Assembly (NCBI RefSeq): GCF_028421645.1
Contig: NZ_CP116887.1
Span: 3,350,001 to 3,414,000, forward strand
Direction of reading: 5' to 3'
Length of the DNA: 64,000 bases
Source: Aneurinibacillus sp. Ricciae_BoGa-3
GTDB lineage: Bacteria > Bacillota > Bacilli > Aneurinibacillales > Aneurinibacillaceae
Shown here piece by piece: positions 51,760 to 61,822 of the stretch (positions are counted from its first letter, which is position 1; the number at the start of each line of letters is the position of its first letter). The position numbers and the translations under genes were made by a program. The notes below the pieces were generated by a model. The model had not been told where the DNA came from. It saw nothing but the letters and a program-made list of their open reading frames with translations, and did no database searches.

Positions 51760-51769
51760 TCTGTGTATG

Positions 51770-52549
51770 TTAGCTCACCTGATGTTCAATCCGCAGTTTA
51801 TCAGCTACCATCGCAATAAATTCGCTGTTTGTAGGCTTAGCTTTACTGTTGCTTACAGTATAACCAAACAGCGTGCTGATTGAATCATAATTGCCTCTGC
51901 TCCATGCCACCTCAATTGCGTGGCGTATGGCGCGTTCCACACGGCTTGCCGTCGTATTAAATTTCTTCGCAATTTCAGGATACAATATTTTGGTTATGGA
52001 GCCGAGCAATTCGATATCGTTGTACACCATCGTGATCGCTTCACGCAAATATAAATACCCTTTAATATGTGCGGGAACCCCAATTTCATGAATGATGTTG
52101 GTTATATTTTGATCCAGATTCTTTCCCTTCGGGGGAACGGATGGCTGTCTTAAAGTTCGGGTGGCCGGAATGGAGGAATCGGCTACCTGGCGGAGTCTGG
52201 TTGTAAGAACCTCCATATCAAAAGGTTTTAAAATATAATAAGAAGCACCGAGCTCTACAGCCTTCTTTGTTATTTCTTCCTGACCAAATGCAGTGAGCAT
52301 AATGATTTTAGGCACTGTAGGAAGGTTCATCGACCGAACCTGTTCAAGTACAGCTAAACCATCTAAATGGGGCATAATTATATCTAAAATGAGGACATCA
52401 GGTACGGTATGAGATAGGAGCTTAAGAACCTCATTTCCGTTATACGCTACGCCGACTACTTCTATGTCTTCCTGTGTGCTTAAGTATTCCTGCAGCAATT
52501 CTGTAAATTCACGGTTGTCATCTGCCAATATAACGCGTATATTCTTCAA
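51770..52549 (-). CDS. spo0A: Sporulation master regulator Spo0A
   Basis: A 259-residue response regulator. The receiver domain (1-120) has the acidic pair Asp10-Asp11, phospho-acceptor Asp56 in [12 protein letters not shown] and Lys in YYILKPFD; the C-terminal Spo0A DNA-binding domain (about 150-259) includes [25 protein letters not shown]. It governs entry into sporulation and binds 0A boxes (TGNCGAA). The start is TTG after AAGGAG. Adjacent to spoIVB as in nearly all sporeformers. Confidence 0.97.
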   Translation of the reverse strand: MKNIRVILADDNREFTELLQEYLSTQEDIEVVGVAYNGNEVLKLLSHTVPDVLILDIIMPHLDGLAVLEQVRSMNLPTVPKIIMLTAFGQEEITKKAVELGASYYILKPFDMEVLTTRLRQVADSSIPATRTLRQPSVPPKGKNLDQNITNIIHEIGVPAHIKGYLYLREAITMVYNDIELLGSITKILYPEIAKKFNTTASRVERAIRHAIEVAWSRGNYDSISTLFGYTVSNSKAKPTNSEFIAMVADKLRIEHQVS

Positions 52550-52623
52550 ATTTTTTCTCTCCTTTTGCTTACTTCCTCATTCTACCACGAAAGAAATTAC
52601 TGTAAAATGCTCCGCGTTGTAAT

Positions 52624-52695
52624 TTCGACGCCCGGCATGCATATCCTGCAAAATCACTTGGAAATCCTTTCGACGGATCTCTATGTATTCCGACA
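52624..52695 (-). promoter_or_regulatory. Three 0A-box-like sites upstream of spo0A
   Basis: On the minus strand CGTCGAA occurs at 52630-52624 and 52675-52669, and TGTCGGA at 52695-52689; each differs by one base from the 0A box TGTCGAA. B. subtilis spo0A has several such boxes for autoregulation. A TTTACA-TAGAAT promoter with 16-bp spacing lies between these and the start. Confidence 0.55.
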
Positions 52696-52793
52696 AGAGT
52701 CAGATAAACATTGCGGCTTTGTGATTTTGGGACATGTCCCTTTTTCCCCTACACATTTTAATGCATTAACAGACTTAAACATTCTAGAAGAAA

Positions 52794-52827
52794 AAAACTC
52801 AAGGCCGTCTAGCTCGCCTTGAGTTTT
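52794..52827 (-). terminator. spoIVB terminator
   Basis: AAAACTCAAGGC and GCCTTGAGTTTT pair around ten bases; TTTTTTTC follows on the minus strand, and the stop codon is within the stem. Confidence 0.85.
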
Positions 52828-54131
52828 CCTTTACTCTGACTGCGAATATCTATCCCTGCATCCCGCAGCATCCATTCAATATACGTACCGTAACCGGATT
52901 TCGGGTCATTTACAAAAACGTGCGTTACGGCTCCTACCAAACGGCCATTCTGGATGATGGGGCTGCCGCTCATCCCCTGCACAATGCCGCCGGTCTTATT
53001 AAGCAGACGCGGGTCGGTGACCCTGAGGATAAGCCCTTTGGTTGCCGGGAACTTCTGTGAAACCGTATTGACGATTTCAATCTTAAACTTCTCAACGGTT
53101 GTTCCATTGATTACCGTATAAATCTCGGCTGGCCCCGGTTTTACCTGTTCGCTGAGCGCGACCGGAACCGGTTTTGTGGCTAGGTTGTTGTCAGGCATCT
53201 TCTTCATATTTCCAAAAATGCCAAATGGGGTATTCTTTTCGATGTTTCCGAGCTTTACGCGTTCGTTCTTAAACGTTGCGAATTTCTCTCCTGGCGTACC
53301 CGACTTTCCTGGTTCAATCGATGTTACACTGGATTGTACCACGTGTCCATCGCCAACGGTAATCGGTTTTCCTGTATCGATGTCGGAGATCACATGTCCC
53401 AGTGCGCCGTATCGCTGGCTTTTGGGATCATAAAAGGTCATCGTTCCTACACCTGCGGCAGAATCACGGATATATAGGCCCATGCGATACGATTTGTCGT
53501 TATCATCAAGTGCCGGCGTTAATTCCATTTGCAGCTTTTCTTTGCCGCGAAGTACTTCAAGTTGAACCGGCTGACCTTTTTTCCCAGCTTCATTCACCAG
53601 CCTGCCAACGTCGTCCATATCATTAATGTACACACCATTAACCCTTACGATCATGTCGCCTACTTTAATATTTGCGATTTCCCCCGGCGAAATTTTCTTT
53701 CCCTTGTTTTCGACAAGATGATGGCCCACAACAAGTACACCTACTGTTTGCAGCTGCACGCCAATGGACTGTCCGCCTGGGATGACTTTGAGTTCGGGCA
53801 ATACCTCAACATTTACGGTTTTCACCGGTATGCTGGCAATTTTAAGCATGACTTTAGCTTCTCCGGGGTGGCGAGGCTCTATCGTCAGCGGTTTTTCCAA
53901 ATCAACGGTTTTCGCTGCACTGTTTCCAAAAGCAACAACGTCCGGATTGCTTGTCTCAATGGTTGCCGTCACCGGAACGGTTAACGATAGCTGGGCAAGC
54001 GATCCCTGAAAAATACGGAGTTTTTCCGGAAAGGAAGCAAACTGCTGAAAAGGGGTTGAAGAGAAAGTGAAAAGAGCGAGTACAATTAACAAATAGCCAA
54101 ACCATGTCTTTACGTATTTCTTCAAGGGCAT
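52809..54131 (-). CDS. spoIVB: SpoIVB serine peptidase
   Basis: A 440-residue protein of peptidase family S55. One N-terminal transmembrane segment (about 10-28), a PDZ domain (about 115-200) and a C-terminal peptidase domain with the active serine in GMSGSPIIQNGRLVGAVTHV. In B. subtilis it is secreted by the forespore and triggers pro-sigma-K processing by cleaving SpoIVFA. It lies between spo0A and recN. Confidence 0.95.
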   Translation of the reverse strand: MPLKKYVKTWFGYLLIVLALFTFSSTPFQQFASFPEKLRIFQGSLAQLSLTVPVTATIETSNPDVVAFGNSAAKTVDLEKPLTIEPRHPGEAKVMLKIASIPVKTVNVEVLPELKVIPGGQSIGVQLQTVGVLVVGHHLVENKGKKISPGEIANIKVGDMIVRVNGVYINDMDDVGRLVNEAGKKGQPVQLEVLRGKEKLQMELTPALDDNDKSYRMGLYIRDSAAGVGTMTFYDPKSQRYGALGHVISDIDTGKPITVGDGHVVQSSVTSIEPGKSGTPGEKFATFKNERVKLGNIEKNTPFGIFGNMKKMPDNNLATKPVPVALSEQVKPGPAEIYTVINGTTVEKFKIEIVNTVSQKFPATKGLILRVTDPRLLNKTGGIVQGMSGSPIIQNGRLVGAVTHVFVNDPKSGYGTYIEWMLRDAGIDIRSQSKGKLKAS

Positions 54132-54253
54132 TCACGCTCCTACACGTTCCCTACCTACACCTCCATTTATCTGTAATAATAATCTTTCCGTAGTTCCCCG
54201 CATTTATAACACAGACGCAGAGCAATGTTATCCTTGAAAGGATGAAAAAGCCG

Positions 54254-55978
54254 CTACTTCATGCTCGCCTTGATTTGACCCGCCTGGGCCAGCAACTCCC
54301 TTGCATTGTCTTTCGTTTTCTCCGTCACCTGAACACCGCCGAGCATGCGGGCTAGCTCCAGTACCTGCTCTTCGTAGGGAAGATGCTCCACCCGTGTCTG
54401 TGTTTCCTGTTCATCCATGTGCTTCTCAATGCGCAGGTGGGCATCCGCCATGCTTGCGACCTGCGGCAAATGGGTAATAGCCAGGACCTGGCGCCGGCGG
54501 GAAACACGGGCCAGCTTTTCAGCGATCGCCTGCGCTGCGCGGCCGCTAACACCAGTGTCCACTTCGTCAAAAATCATGGTATCGATATTCTCAGCATCGG
54601 CAAGTATGGTTTTCATTGCCAGCATGATGCGTGACAGCTCACCGCCTGAAGCAATTTTACTAACCGGGCGCAGTGGTTCCCCTGGGTTTGGCGCAATAAG
54701 AAATTCCACCTGGTCTATTCCTTTAGGACCAAGCCGAAGCTTTTCCCCTTCGACTTCAAGCCCTTTCTCATCATCTTCCTGAGTTACCGCTATTTTAAAG
54801 CGGGCACGTGTCATATGCAAATCCTTCAACTCCTCCTCGATGGCAGAAGATAATTGCTCGGCAATGTGTTTGCGGATTTTAGAAAGTTCTAACGCTTCTA
54901 CAGCCAGGTCCAACGAAATTTCCCGCAGGCGGTCCTTAAGCTTTTCAATGCGGGATTCCCTGTTTTCAATTGTGTCCAGTTCATCCTCAATGGCTGCCGC
55001 ATACTCCAGAATTTCGTCTACAGAACGCCCATATTTTCTTTTAAGTCTGGTTAACTCATCCAGCCTGGTTTCAATCTGGGCCAGCCTGTCGGGATTGAAG
55101 TCGATGCTATCCCGATAACCACGGATAGCATGGGCCGCTTCCTCCAGCTGGTAAAAGGCATTCTCTACCATTTGAAACGTTTCCTTGAGTGCATCGTCAT
55201 ACGGAAGAACCGTTTCAAGGTTGCTCATGGCATTGCTGACCCAGTCCACTCCATGCTGTTCTCCCACAAGCGAGCGGTAGGCATCCTCAAGGCCTTTGAC
55301 CATCTTTTCACCGCCGCTTAATCGTTTTCTATCCTGTTGCAGCTGTTCATCCTCCAGCGGTTTGAGCTGGGCAGCAACGATTTCATCTAACTGAAAACGA
55401 AGCATGTCCAGCCGCTGAACCATCTCCCGCTCATTGGTCGAAATATACGCTAATTCTGAATGGAGATCTCTGTACTGCCGGAAAAGTTCCGAAAAAGCAC
55501 CAAGGGCAGGTGCCGTTTTTTCCTCGCCGAACGCATCCAGCCAATCAATGTGCCTGTCTCCCTGCATGAGGGACTGGTGCTCATGCTGCCCGTGAATGTT
55601 AATCAGCCAAGGGCCCAGTTCCCGAAGCATGGTCAGGGTTATCAGCTGGCCGTTAATCCGGCATACGCTTTTTCCAGAACTCGTAATCTCCCGCCGGACA
55701 ATGATCATGCCGTCTTCCGGTTCGATGGCCATCCCCTGCAGCACGCCCAGTGCAGGTGCACCCACGTGGAATTCAAACAAGCCCTCGATTTCTGCTTTAG
55801 CACAGCCGAAACGAATGTAATCGGCAGAAGCACGTCCACCTAAAAGCAGCCCAAGCGCGTCAATCAAGATAGATTTACCCGCACCCGTTTCACCTGTAAG
55901 AATAGTAAGTCCCCGTTGAAACGCAACGGAGACTTCTTTGATAACCGCAAAGTTTTTAATCGTTAATTCAAGCAGCAT
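54254..55978 (-). CDS. recN: DNA repair protein RecN
   Basis: A 574-residue SMC-like ATPase. Walker A is GETGAGKSILIDALG near residue 35, followed by a long coiled coil (about 160-370), and the ABC-type C-terminal half has the signature IASGGELSRIMLAMKTI and Walker B TMIFDEVDTGVSG. RecN gathers broken DNA ends in double-strand break repair. GGAGG precedes the ATG; it follows argR. Confidence 0.96.
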   Translation of the reverse strand: MLLELTIKNFAVIKEVSVAFQRGLTILTGETGAGKSILIDALGLLLGGRASADYIRFGCAKAEIEGLFEFHVGAPALGVLQGMAIEPEDGMIIVRREITSSGKSVCRINGQLITLTMLRELGPWLINIHGQHEHQSLMQGDRHIDWLDAFGEEKTAPALGAFSELFRQYRDLHSELAYISTNEREMVQRLDMLRFQLDEIVAAQLKPLEDEQLQQDRKRLSGGEKMVKGLEDAYRSLVGEQHGVDWVSNAMSNLETVLPYDDALKETFQMVENAFYQLEEAAHAIRGYRDSIDFNPDRLAQIETRLDELTRLKRKYGRSVDEILEYAAAIEDELDTIENRESRIEKLKDRLREISLDLAVEALELSKIRKHIAEQLSSAIEEELKDLHMTRARFKIAVTQEDDEKGLEVEGEKLRLGPKGIDQVEFLIAPNPGEPLRPVSKIASGGELSRIMLAMKTILADAENIDTMIFDEVDTGVSGRAAQAIAEKLARVSRRRQVLAITHLPQVASMADAHLRIEKHMDEQETQTRVEHLPYEEQVLELARMLGGVQVTEKTKDNARELLAQAGQIKASMK

Positions 55979-55994
55979 ATGGAAGCCCTCCTGA

Positions 55995-56444
55995 CTACAG
56001 CATATTAATAAAGCGCTGTGACATTTCGGTTGCGCTATCGTCTGTCCGGTTAATAATCAGAATGGTGTCATCCCCGCATATCGTTCCCAGTATTTCAGGC
56101 CAATCCAGATTGTCAATTAAGGCTCCAATGGCGTTGGCGTTGCCGGGCATGGTTTTCATCACAAGCAGATTATTTGCCTGTTCGATGCTGATGAAGCTGT
56201 CCATGAGTAAACGTTTTAACTTATGCTGCGGATTAAAGCGCTGATCAGCCGGAAGCGAATATTTGTAGCGCCCATCATTCATTGGGACCTTCACCAGGTG
56301 AAGTTCTTTGATATCCCGGGATACGGTGGCCTGTGTTACATTAAATCCGGCAGCGCAAAGCAGTTCAACCAAATCATCCTGTGTTTCGACTTCATTGCGT
56401 GAAATGATTTCGCGGATTTTTATGTGGCGCTGTCCTTTGTTCAT
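55995..56444 (-). CDS. argR: Arginine repressor ArgR/AhrC
   Basis: A 149-residue hexameric repressor/activator of arginine metabolism. The N-terminal winged helix ([28 protein letters not shown]) is followed by the arginine-binding hexamer domain ([15 protein letters not shown], with the Asp pair). I use the family start at 56444, six bases after GAAGGG. A second ATG 25 codons upstream (56519) overlaps the nadK stop as TAATG and has a stronger GGGAGG. Either could be used. B. subtilis SR1 RNA targets this gene's mRNA. Confidence 0.95.
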   Translation of the reverse strand: MNKGQRHIKIREIISRNEVETQDDLVELLCAAGFNVTQATVSRDIKELHLVKVPMNDGRYKYSLPADQRFNPQHKLKRLLMDSFISIEQANNLLVMKTMPGNANAIGALIDNLDWPEILGTICGDDTILIINRTDDSATEMSQRFINML

Positions 56445-56518
56445 GCTTTTCCCTTCAACTGATGAAGAGGACTCCTCCAGCAAATCCGGGTTAGCATTCA
56501 CAGCGTTATCATTTTCCA

Positions 56519-57376
56519 TTAGTCTCCCTCCCCTTGTAGTTTTTTCCGAACGACTTGAAAAAAGCTGCGCGCCTTCCATTTAATGAGCGGCGTAACATAC
56601 GGGGAACGCCGGATGACGATTTCATCGTTGACTTCCAGCGGGTACCCCTGCTGCCCGTCTATTGTAATGCCGATATCCTGGTGTGTGGCTTCGACAACCA
56701 CATGTATTTCTTCATCGGCCGGAAGTACAATCGGCCTGGCTGTCAGCGAGTGTGGCGCAACCGGCGTTAGAACGATTGCGTTTATGTACGGTACAACAAT
56801 CGGCCCCCCCGCAGAAAGGGAATAAGCTGTTGAACCAGTTGGTGTGGACACAATGACACCATCGCCGTTAAAGGATGCCGCATACAAGTCATCCACAAAA
56901 ACCTTGCATTTTATCATGCGGTTAAAGCTGCCTTTTGCGATTCCGATATCGTTAAGCGCAATAGAAGGGTGCAGGCGCCGGCCTTCCCGAATTACCTCGC
57001 ATTCTAGCATCATCCGGTGTTCCACACAGAAATCCCCATCTAAAATTTGATCCACCGCATGCGGTAGATCGTCCGGTTCCGCTTCGGAGAGAAAACCAAG
57101 GTGTCCAAGGTTAATTCCGAGTATCGGAATTGAGTAGGGAGCCAGTTCGCGGGCAAGCCCCAGCAGCGTCCCGTCACCGCCAAGAACAAAAACAATATCT
57201 ACACATTTATGAAACTCAGCTATAGCGAGAGAAAGATCCTGCCTATCAATGAGATCCGCCATAACCTGGTCGACGTAAACCCCTGCATTGTTTGCTTCCA
57301 GGAGCCGCACCAGCTCCTGGCCAACTGTACACGCGTTTTCTTTATCTTTATTAATCACGATTCCAATGGTCGTCAA
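56519..57376 (-). CDS. nadK: NAD kinase
   Basis: A 285-residue NAD/poly(P)-type kinase. GGDGTLLG near residue 60 binds the phosphate donor; [33 protein letters not shown] and the C-terminal end fit the family. It makes NADP. I place the start at the TTG at 57376, six bases after GAGGTG. Its stop overlaps an ATG in frame with argR. Confidence 0.93.
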   Translation of the reverse strand: MTTIGIVINKDKENACTVGQELVRLLEANNAGVYVDQVMADLIDRQDLSLAIAEFHKCVDIVFVLGGDGTLLGLARELAPYSIPILGINLGHLGFLSEAEPDDLPHAVDQILDGDFCVEHRMMLECEVIREGRRLHPSIALNDIGIAKGSFNRMIKCKVFVDDLYAASFNGDGVIVSTPTGSTAYSLSAGGPIVVPYINAIVLTPVAPHSLTARPIVLPADEEIHVVVEATHQDIGITIDGQQGYPLEVNDEIVIRRSPYVTPLIKWKARSFFQVVRKKLQGEGD

Positions 57377-57454
57377 AAGATACACCTCAGTTCATTACGT
57401 GAACAGGCCACTTATTATTCATCCTTATTATACCTTGTTTTTTGCAAAAAGCAT

Positions 57455-57690
57455 GCGAAAATCATCGCGGGTCATGCCGCTCTCTCCTTTCCCCTCATAT
57501 AAGTTTTTACGGCCGCTTTGTGAAACGACGGGCGGACCGGCAAAACATCTGGGTATCTCAATGATGGAGACAGGTTGCCAGTCTTTTTCGCCCTCTGTGC
57601 CACACGCTCCACAGTGGGAAAGAAAGGTGCGGACATGCGCCTCACGATGCTTTCCTTGGGTGTTTCGGGACCGGAGGTATACTTCCTTTA
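57455..57690 (+). repeat. R1 palindromic element, copy C
   Basis: The left end GCGAAAATCATCGCGGGTCA and right end CTCACGATGCTTTCCTTGGG are imperfect inverted repeats. The core GACCGGCAA (57535-57543) meets TTGCCAGTC (57575-57583) with one mismatch. It sits between tlyA and nadK, which are usually close together, and separates them. Confidence 0.85.
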
Positions 57691-57706
57691 CCAATAAAGA
57701 TACAAC

Positions 57707-57739
57707 AAAAGTTGACGCCGCAAAGCAACGTCAACTTTT
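57707..57739. terminator. tlyA terminator
   Basis: AAAAGTTGACG and CGTCAACTTTT form an 11-bp stem downstream of tlyA. Confidence 0.8.
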
Positions 57740-57771
57740 CTATCTTTCCTTCTCATTTTACTCTCTATCAC

Positions 57772-58587
57772 CTAAAACGTGTGATGGGCTTGTGAAACCG
57801 TTTCTTTAATCTGATTATTCCACATCTCATCCATATCAGCAGGCGTATTCGTCCACTCCAGATTAAGCAGAAATTCGATGTTGCCTTCTCCCCCCGTAAT
57901 CGGAGAAAAGGACAGTCCGCGAATGGAAAATCCAATCTGGGTACTGAACGCCATCATCCGAGTCAGCACTTCAATGTGAACAGCCGGGTCCCGCACAACC
58001 CCATGCTTGCCTACCTGCTCGCGCCCCGCCTCGAACTGAGGTTTGACAAGCGCAAGCACTATTCCGCCGTCCTCGAGCAAATCCTTCAGTACAGGAAGAA
58101 TTAGCCTAAGCGAAATAAAGGAAACATCTATCGTGGCGAAGCGGACCCGTTCACCTTCCCATTCTTCTGCCTTTAAATGGCGGAAATTTGTACGCTCCAT
58201 GACGACCACGCGTTCATCCTGGCGAAGTGAGTAATCCAGCTGATTATAGCCTACATCTATCGCATAAACCAGGCGTGCCCCGTGCTGCAGAGCGCAGTCA
58301 GTAAAACCACCCGTAGAAGCGCCGATGTCCATTACGACCGCATCTGTCAAGTCAATGTCAAACGTTCTAAGCGCCTTCTCCAGCTTCAGCCCGCCCCTGC
58401 TTACATAAGGGTGAACCTGGCCCTTTACCGTAATCGGCAGTTCAACATCCACTTTCGTGCCTGGCTTATCATACCGTTCATTTTTTACATACACGAGGCC
58501 GGCCATAATGGCAGCTTGTGCCTTTTCCCTGCTTGGAAAAAATCCTTCCTGAACAAGGCGAAGGTCTATCCGTTCCTTCTTAGCCAT
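57772..58587 (-). CDS. yqxC: TlyA family rRNA 2'-O-methyltransferase (YqxC)
   Basis: A 271-residue protein with an N-terminal S4 RNA-binding domain (RIDLRLVQEGFFPSREKAQAAIM) and an FtsJ-like methyltransferase domain (VMDIGASTGGFTDCALQHGA, DVSFISLRLILP, LVKPQFEAG). TlyA proteins methylate cytidines of 16S and 23S rRNA. It lies 3 bp after dxs, as in B. subtilis. Confidence 0.92.
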   Translation of the reverse strand: MAKKERIDLRLVQEGFFPSREKAQAAIMAGLVYVKNERYDKPGTKVDVELPITVKGQVHPYVSRGGLKLEKALRTFDIDLTDAVVMDIGASTGGFTDCALQHGARLVYAIDVGYNQLDYSLRQDERVVVMERTNFRHLKAEEWEGERVRFATIDVSFISLRLILPVLKDLLEDGGIVLALVKPQFEAGREQVGKHGVVRDPAVHIEVLTRMMAFSTQIGFSIRGLSFSPITGGEGNIEFLLNLEWTNTPADMDEMWNNQIKETVSQAHHTF

Positions 58588-58590
58588 AAT

Positions 58591-60477
58591 CTACGCTCTC
58601 TGCCTCCTGGCCGGCCAATGGGCCCGGACTTTCTGTGCGACATGCTCTGGCGTCAGCCCAATCTCTTCCCGCTGTTCTTTCACACTGCCATGTTCGACAA
58701 AGTAATCAGGGATTCCCATGAGTTCAACAACAGCATCGTGATACCCTGCCTGGGCATAGCACTCGACGACTCCGCTGCCAAATCCACCTTTTAAGCAGCC
58801 TTCTTCAAGCGTAATAATGGTATAGTGCTCACGCGCCAGCCTAAACAAAAGCTCTTCATCAAGCGGCTTAGCAAACCGGGCGTTGATAACCATTGGCGTA
58901 ATGCCTTCAGCATGCAGTATATCCGCTGTTTTTAGAGCGGTAGGTACCATATTGCCGAAAGCAAGTATGGCAACGTTCTGTCCGGGGGTAAGCACTTCTG
59001 CTTTACCGATGGGAAGCGCGGTTAGCTCAGCGTCCATTTCTACGCCCTCTCCATTGCCGCGCGGATAGCGAAACGCGATCGGCCCCACCTCATACTGCAT
59101 GGCCGTGTAAACCATATGCTGCAGCTCATTCTCGTCTTTTGGCATCATGATCGTCATGTTCGGCAGACTTCTAAGGAACGCTATGTCAAACACACCCTGG
59201 TGTGTTTCCCCGTCTGCCCCGACTAGCCCGGCGCGGTCAATGGCAAAAGCGACATTTAAATTCTGGCGGCACACATCGTGCACGAGCTGATCATAGGCCC
59301 GCTGCATAAAGGTTGAATAAACTGCAAATACAGGCTTCATCCCTTGAGTAGCCAGGCCGGCTGCCATGGTAGTTGCATGCTGCTCCGCGATGCCAACATC
59401 AAAGAAGCGGTCAGCAAATTTCTCTGAAAATCCAACAAGGCCGGTTCCGCTCGGCATGGCAGCCGTAATGGCCACAATGCGGGGATCCTTGAAGGCAAGT
59501 TTCTCAAGGGTGCGGGCAAAAACCGCGGTATACGAAGGTGGTCCGGCTTTCTTAATTTGTTCCCCGCTCTCAATCTTATAGGAACCAATTCCATGGAACG
59601 TATAAGAATCGGCTTCCGCCGGCGCATACCCTTTTCCTTTTTTCGTAATCACGTGAACAAGTACAGGGCCTTTTGTTTGACCGGCAAGCCGGAGTGTCTC
59701 CATCAAGGTTGGCAGATCATGACCGTCAACAGGCCCCAGATATGTAAAACCGAGTTCTTCGAAAAGCACGCCGGAAACAAGAAGATAATATTTCAGGCCG
59801 TCTTTTAACCTTTCCGCCAGTTTAGCCATCGTTCCGCCAACCGCAGGAATTTTCTTCAGCAGTGCTTCAATATCTTCTTTTGCTCTTTTATAGTTTTGGT
59901 TTGTTCGCAGTTTGCCAAGGTAATTGTGCATAGCGCCCACATTCGGCGCAATCGACATTTCATTATCATTCAGGATAACCATTAAGTCTCTTTCTTCATG
60001 GCCAATATGATTCACGGCTTCTAAGGCCATTCCCCCGGTGAGGGCTCCATCACCAATAATAGCAATGACATGGTTATTCTCTTTCTTTAAATCCCTGGCG
60101 ATAGCCATTCCCATCGCAGCCGATAGAGATGTGCTGCTGTGTCCGGTTTCCCATGGGTCATGCTCACTTTCACTTCGTTTAGGGAACCCACACAGGCCTT
60201 TATACTGGCGAAGAGTATGGAATTGCTCCATTCGTCCTGTCAACAATTTATGGACGTAAGCCTGGTGCCCAACATCCCATACAAATTTATCCTTGGGACT
60301 ATCGAACAGATAATGAAGGGCAAGCGTTAGTTCCACCACTCCAAGATTCGGAGCAAGGTGTCCCCCGGTTTCGGCTAAGCTAGAAATTAAAAATTCCCTG
60401 ATTTCACCCGCCAGCTGATTTAGCTGCGGGATGGTTAATTTTTTTATTTGTTCCGGGGAGTTGATTGATGATAGCAA
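58591..60477 (-). CDS. dxs: 1-deoxy-D-xylulose-5-phosphate synthase
   Basis: A 628-residue thiamine diphosphate enzyme, the first step of the MEP isoprenoid route. [18 protein letters not shown]-type diphosphate motif and [12 protein letters not shown], then the C-terminal transketolase half ([33 protein letters not shown]). I start at the TTG at 60477 ([13 protein letters not shown]), six bases after GAGGAG; earlier in-frame ATGs lack a good site and would add residues absent from the family. It is followed by tlyA. Confidence 0.95.
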   Translation of the reverse strand: MLSSINSPEQIKKLTIPQLNQLAGEIREFLISSLAETGGHLAPNLGVVELTLALHYLFDSPKDKFVWDVGHQAYVHKLLTGRMEQFHTLRQYKGLCGFPKRSESEHDPWETGHSSTSLSAAMGMAIARDLKKENNHVIAIIGDGALTGGMALEAVNHIGHEERDLMVILNDNEMSIAPNVGAMHNYLGKLRTNQNYKRAKEDIEALLKKIPAVGGTMAKLAERLKDGLKYYLLVSGVLFEELGFTYLGPVDGHDLPTLMETLRLAGQTKGPVLVHVITKKGKGYAPAEADSYTFHGIGSYKIESGEQIKKAGPPSYTAVFARTLEKLAFKDPRIVAITAAMPSGTGLVGFSEKFADRFFDVGIAEQHATTMAAGLATQGMKPVFAVYSTFMQRAYDQLVHDVCRQNLNVAFAIDRAGLVGADGETHQGVFDIAFLRSLPNMTIMMPKDENELQHMVYTAMQYEVGPIAFRYPRGNGEGVEMDAELTALPIGKAEVLTPGQNVAILAFGNMVPTALKTADILHAEGITPMVINARFAKPLDEELLFRLAREHYTIITLEEGCLKGGFGSGVVECYAQAGYHDAVVELMGIPDYFVEHGSVKEQREEIGLTPEHVAQKVRAHWPARRQRA

Positions 60478-60626
60478 AGTAAACTCCTCACTTTCGCAGC
60501 GTTTCATACTATGTTTCCCGTTATGATTCATGCATATAATCATTCAAATATATGGAAAATGGTTTTGTAAGACAACAACATGTTACCATAAACAATGGGA
60601 AAACACTATGTACTTTATACTGCCAA

Positions 60627-60652
60627 AAGCCACAGCCAGACGGCTGCGGCTT
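60627..60652 (-). terminator. ispA operon terminator
   Basis: AAGCCGCAGCC and GGCTGTGGCTT pair (one mismatch) on the minus strand, followed by TTTTGG. Confidence 0.7.
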
Positions 60653-60668
60653 GATGGTTTTATCCAAA

Positions 60669-61562
60669 TTAATGGTCACGCTCCATAATATACGCGGCAA
60701 GCTCCGCAAGCACAGCATCGTTGGCAAGCCCGGCCTCACGAAGAGCTTTCTTCGCTTCGGACACAGAATGGCTCAGTACTTCCTTCGATCTTTCCATGCC
60801 AAGCAGTGAAGGGTAAGTTGATTTATGGCTTTTTTCATCGCTGCCAACCGGTTTTCCCAGTTTAGCCTCATCACCTGCAACATCCAGAATATCGTCCTTC
60901 ACCTGAAAAGCTAAACCTATGTGTTCGCCGTAACGTGTCAGTGCCGCCAGCTGGTGTGGCGTAGCTCCGGCTGCAATCGCTCCCGCCCGCACGCAGAATA
61001 CGAGTAAATCCCCTGTTTTATGCCGGTGGATATACTGCAGTTCACCAAGGGTGAGTGTCCGGTTTTCACCCTCCATATCGGCGACCTGTCCGCCTACCAT
61101 TCCTTTCGGCCCGGCATACACAGCCATTTCACGCGATATGCGCAGCACATCTCCCGCCGGCACACCAGCCCTTTCTGCTTCGCAGAGCGTTTCGAAAGCC
61201 TGGGTTAACAGGGCATCACCAGCCAGAATCGCCATGGCCTCCCCGTATACCTTATGGTTGGTGGGCCGCCCTCTGCGGAAGTCATCATTATCCATCGCTG
61301 GCAGATCGTCATGGATAAGAGAATACGTATGGATCATCTCAACCGCACAGGCGATGGCCAGCCCCATCTCATATGGCTTTCCAAAAGCATCCAGGACAGC
61401 AAGGACAAGAATCGGGCGCAGCCTTTTGCCGCCAGCTTCGATGGAATAACTCATCGCTTCAAGCAGCCCGGCCGGCACATCCGAAAGCGCTAAGTATTGC
61501 TGCAGGCTTTTGTTTACAGCATGCGAACGGTCGGCTATGTACTGGGCTAGCATCTGCTTCAA
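60669..61562 (-). CDS. ispA: Farnesyl diphosphate synthase
   Basis: A 297-residue polyprenyl synthetase. The first Asp-rich motif is DDLPAMDNDDFRRGRPT, the second FQVKDDILDVAGD. It condenses IPP with DMAPP and GPP to give farnesyl diphosphate. The TTG start overlaps the xseB stop (TTGA), so the genes are coupled. Part of folD-xseA-xseB-ispA. Confidence 0.94.
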   Translation of the reverse strand: MKQMLAQYIADRSHAVNKSLQQYLALSDVPAGLLEAMSYSIEAGGKRLRPILVLAVLDAFGKPYEMGLAIACAVEMIHTYSLIHDDLPAMDNDDFRRGRPTNHKVYGEAMAILAGDALLTQAFETLCEAERAGVPAGDVLRISREMAVYAGPKGMVGGQVADMEGENRTLTLGELQYIHRHKTGDLLVFCVRAGAIAAGATPHQLAALTRYGEHIGLAFQVKDDILDVAGDEAKLGKPVGSDEKSHKSTYPSLLGMERSKEVLSHSVSEAKKALREAGLANDAVLAELAAYIMERDH

Positions 61563-61822
61563 TTGTCCTCTCCCTCCAGGTTAAAAGGAACAGCTGTCAA
61601 ATCGTCGTCTTTTTCAAGCAGCGTTTCTATTCTATGCTCAACGTCAGAAAGCTTGCGGTTGCAAAGGGCAGACAGCTCCATCCCTTCCTGAAAAAGCGTA
61701 ATGGCCTCCTCGAGCGGAACTTCCCCGGCTTCCAGCTGGCTTACAATTTCTTCAAGCTTTTTCATCGCCTCTTCGAAAGGCATGTTCTGATTGTGAAGTT
61801 CGTTGTTATCCATGTTATCCAT
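61559..61822 (-). CDS. xseB: Exodeoxyribonuclease VII small subunit
   Basis: An 87-residue acidic helical protein; MPFEEAMKKLEEIVSQLEAGEVPLEEAI is the XseB signature. It binds XseA to form exonuclease VII, which degrades single-stranded DNA. The start overlaps xseA by 8 bp and the stop overlaps ispA. Confidence 0.95.
   Translation of the reverse strand: MDNMDNNELHNQNMPFEEAMKKLEEIVSQLEAGEVPLEEAITLFQEGMELSALCNRKLSDVEHRIETLLEKDDDLTAVPFNLEGEDN

Noticed and set aside
57428-57694. 88-residue open frame on the minus strand within R1 copy C
   Set aside because: Copies A and B do not keep this frame open, so it is incidental. An AAGGAGAGAGCGGCATG stretch in the element looks like a start site but is part of the palindrome.
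57288-57809. 173-residue plus-strand frame across nadK, R1 and tlyA ends
   Set aside because: Antisense to two conserved genes and crosses a repeat and a terminator.
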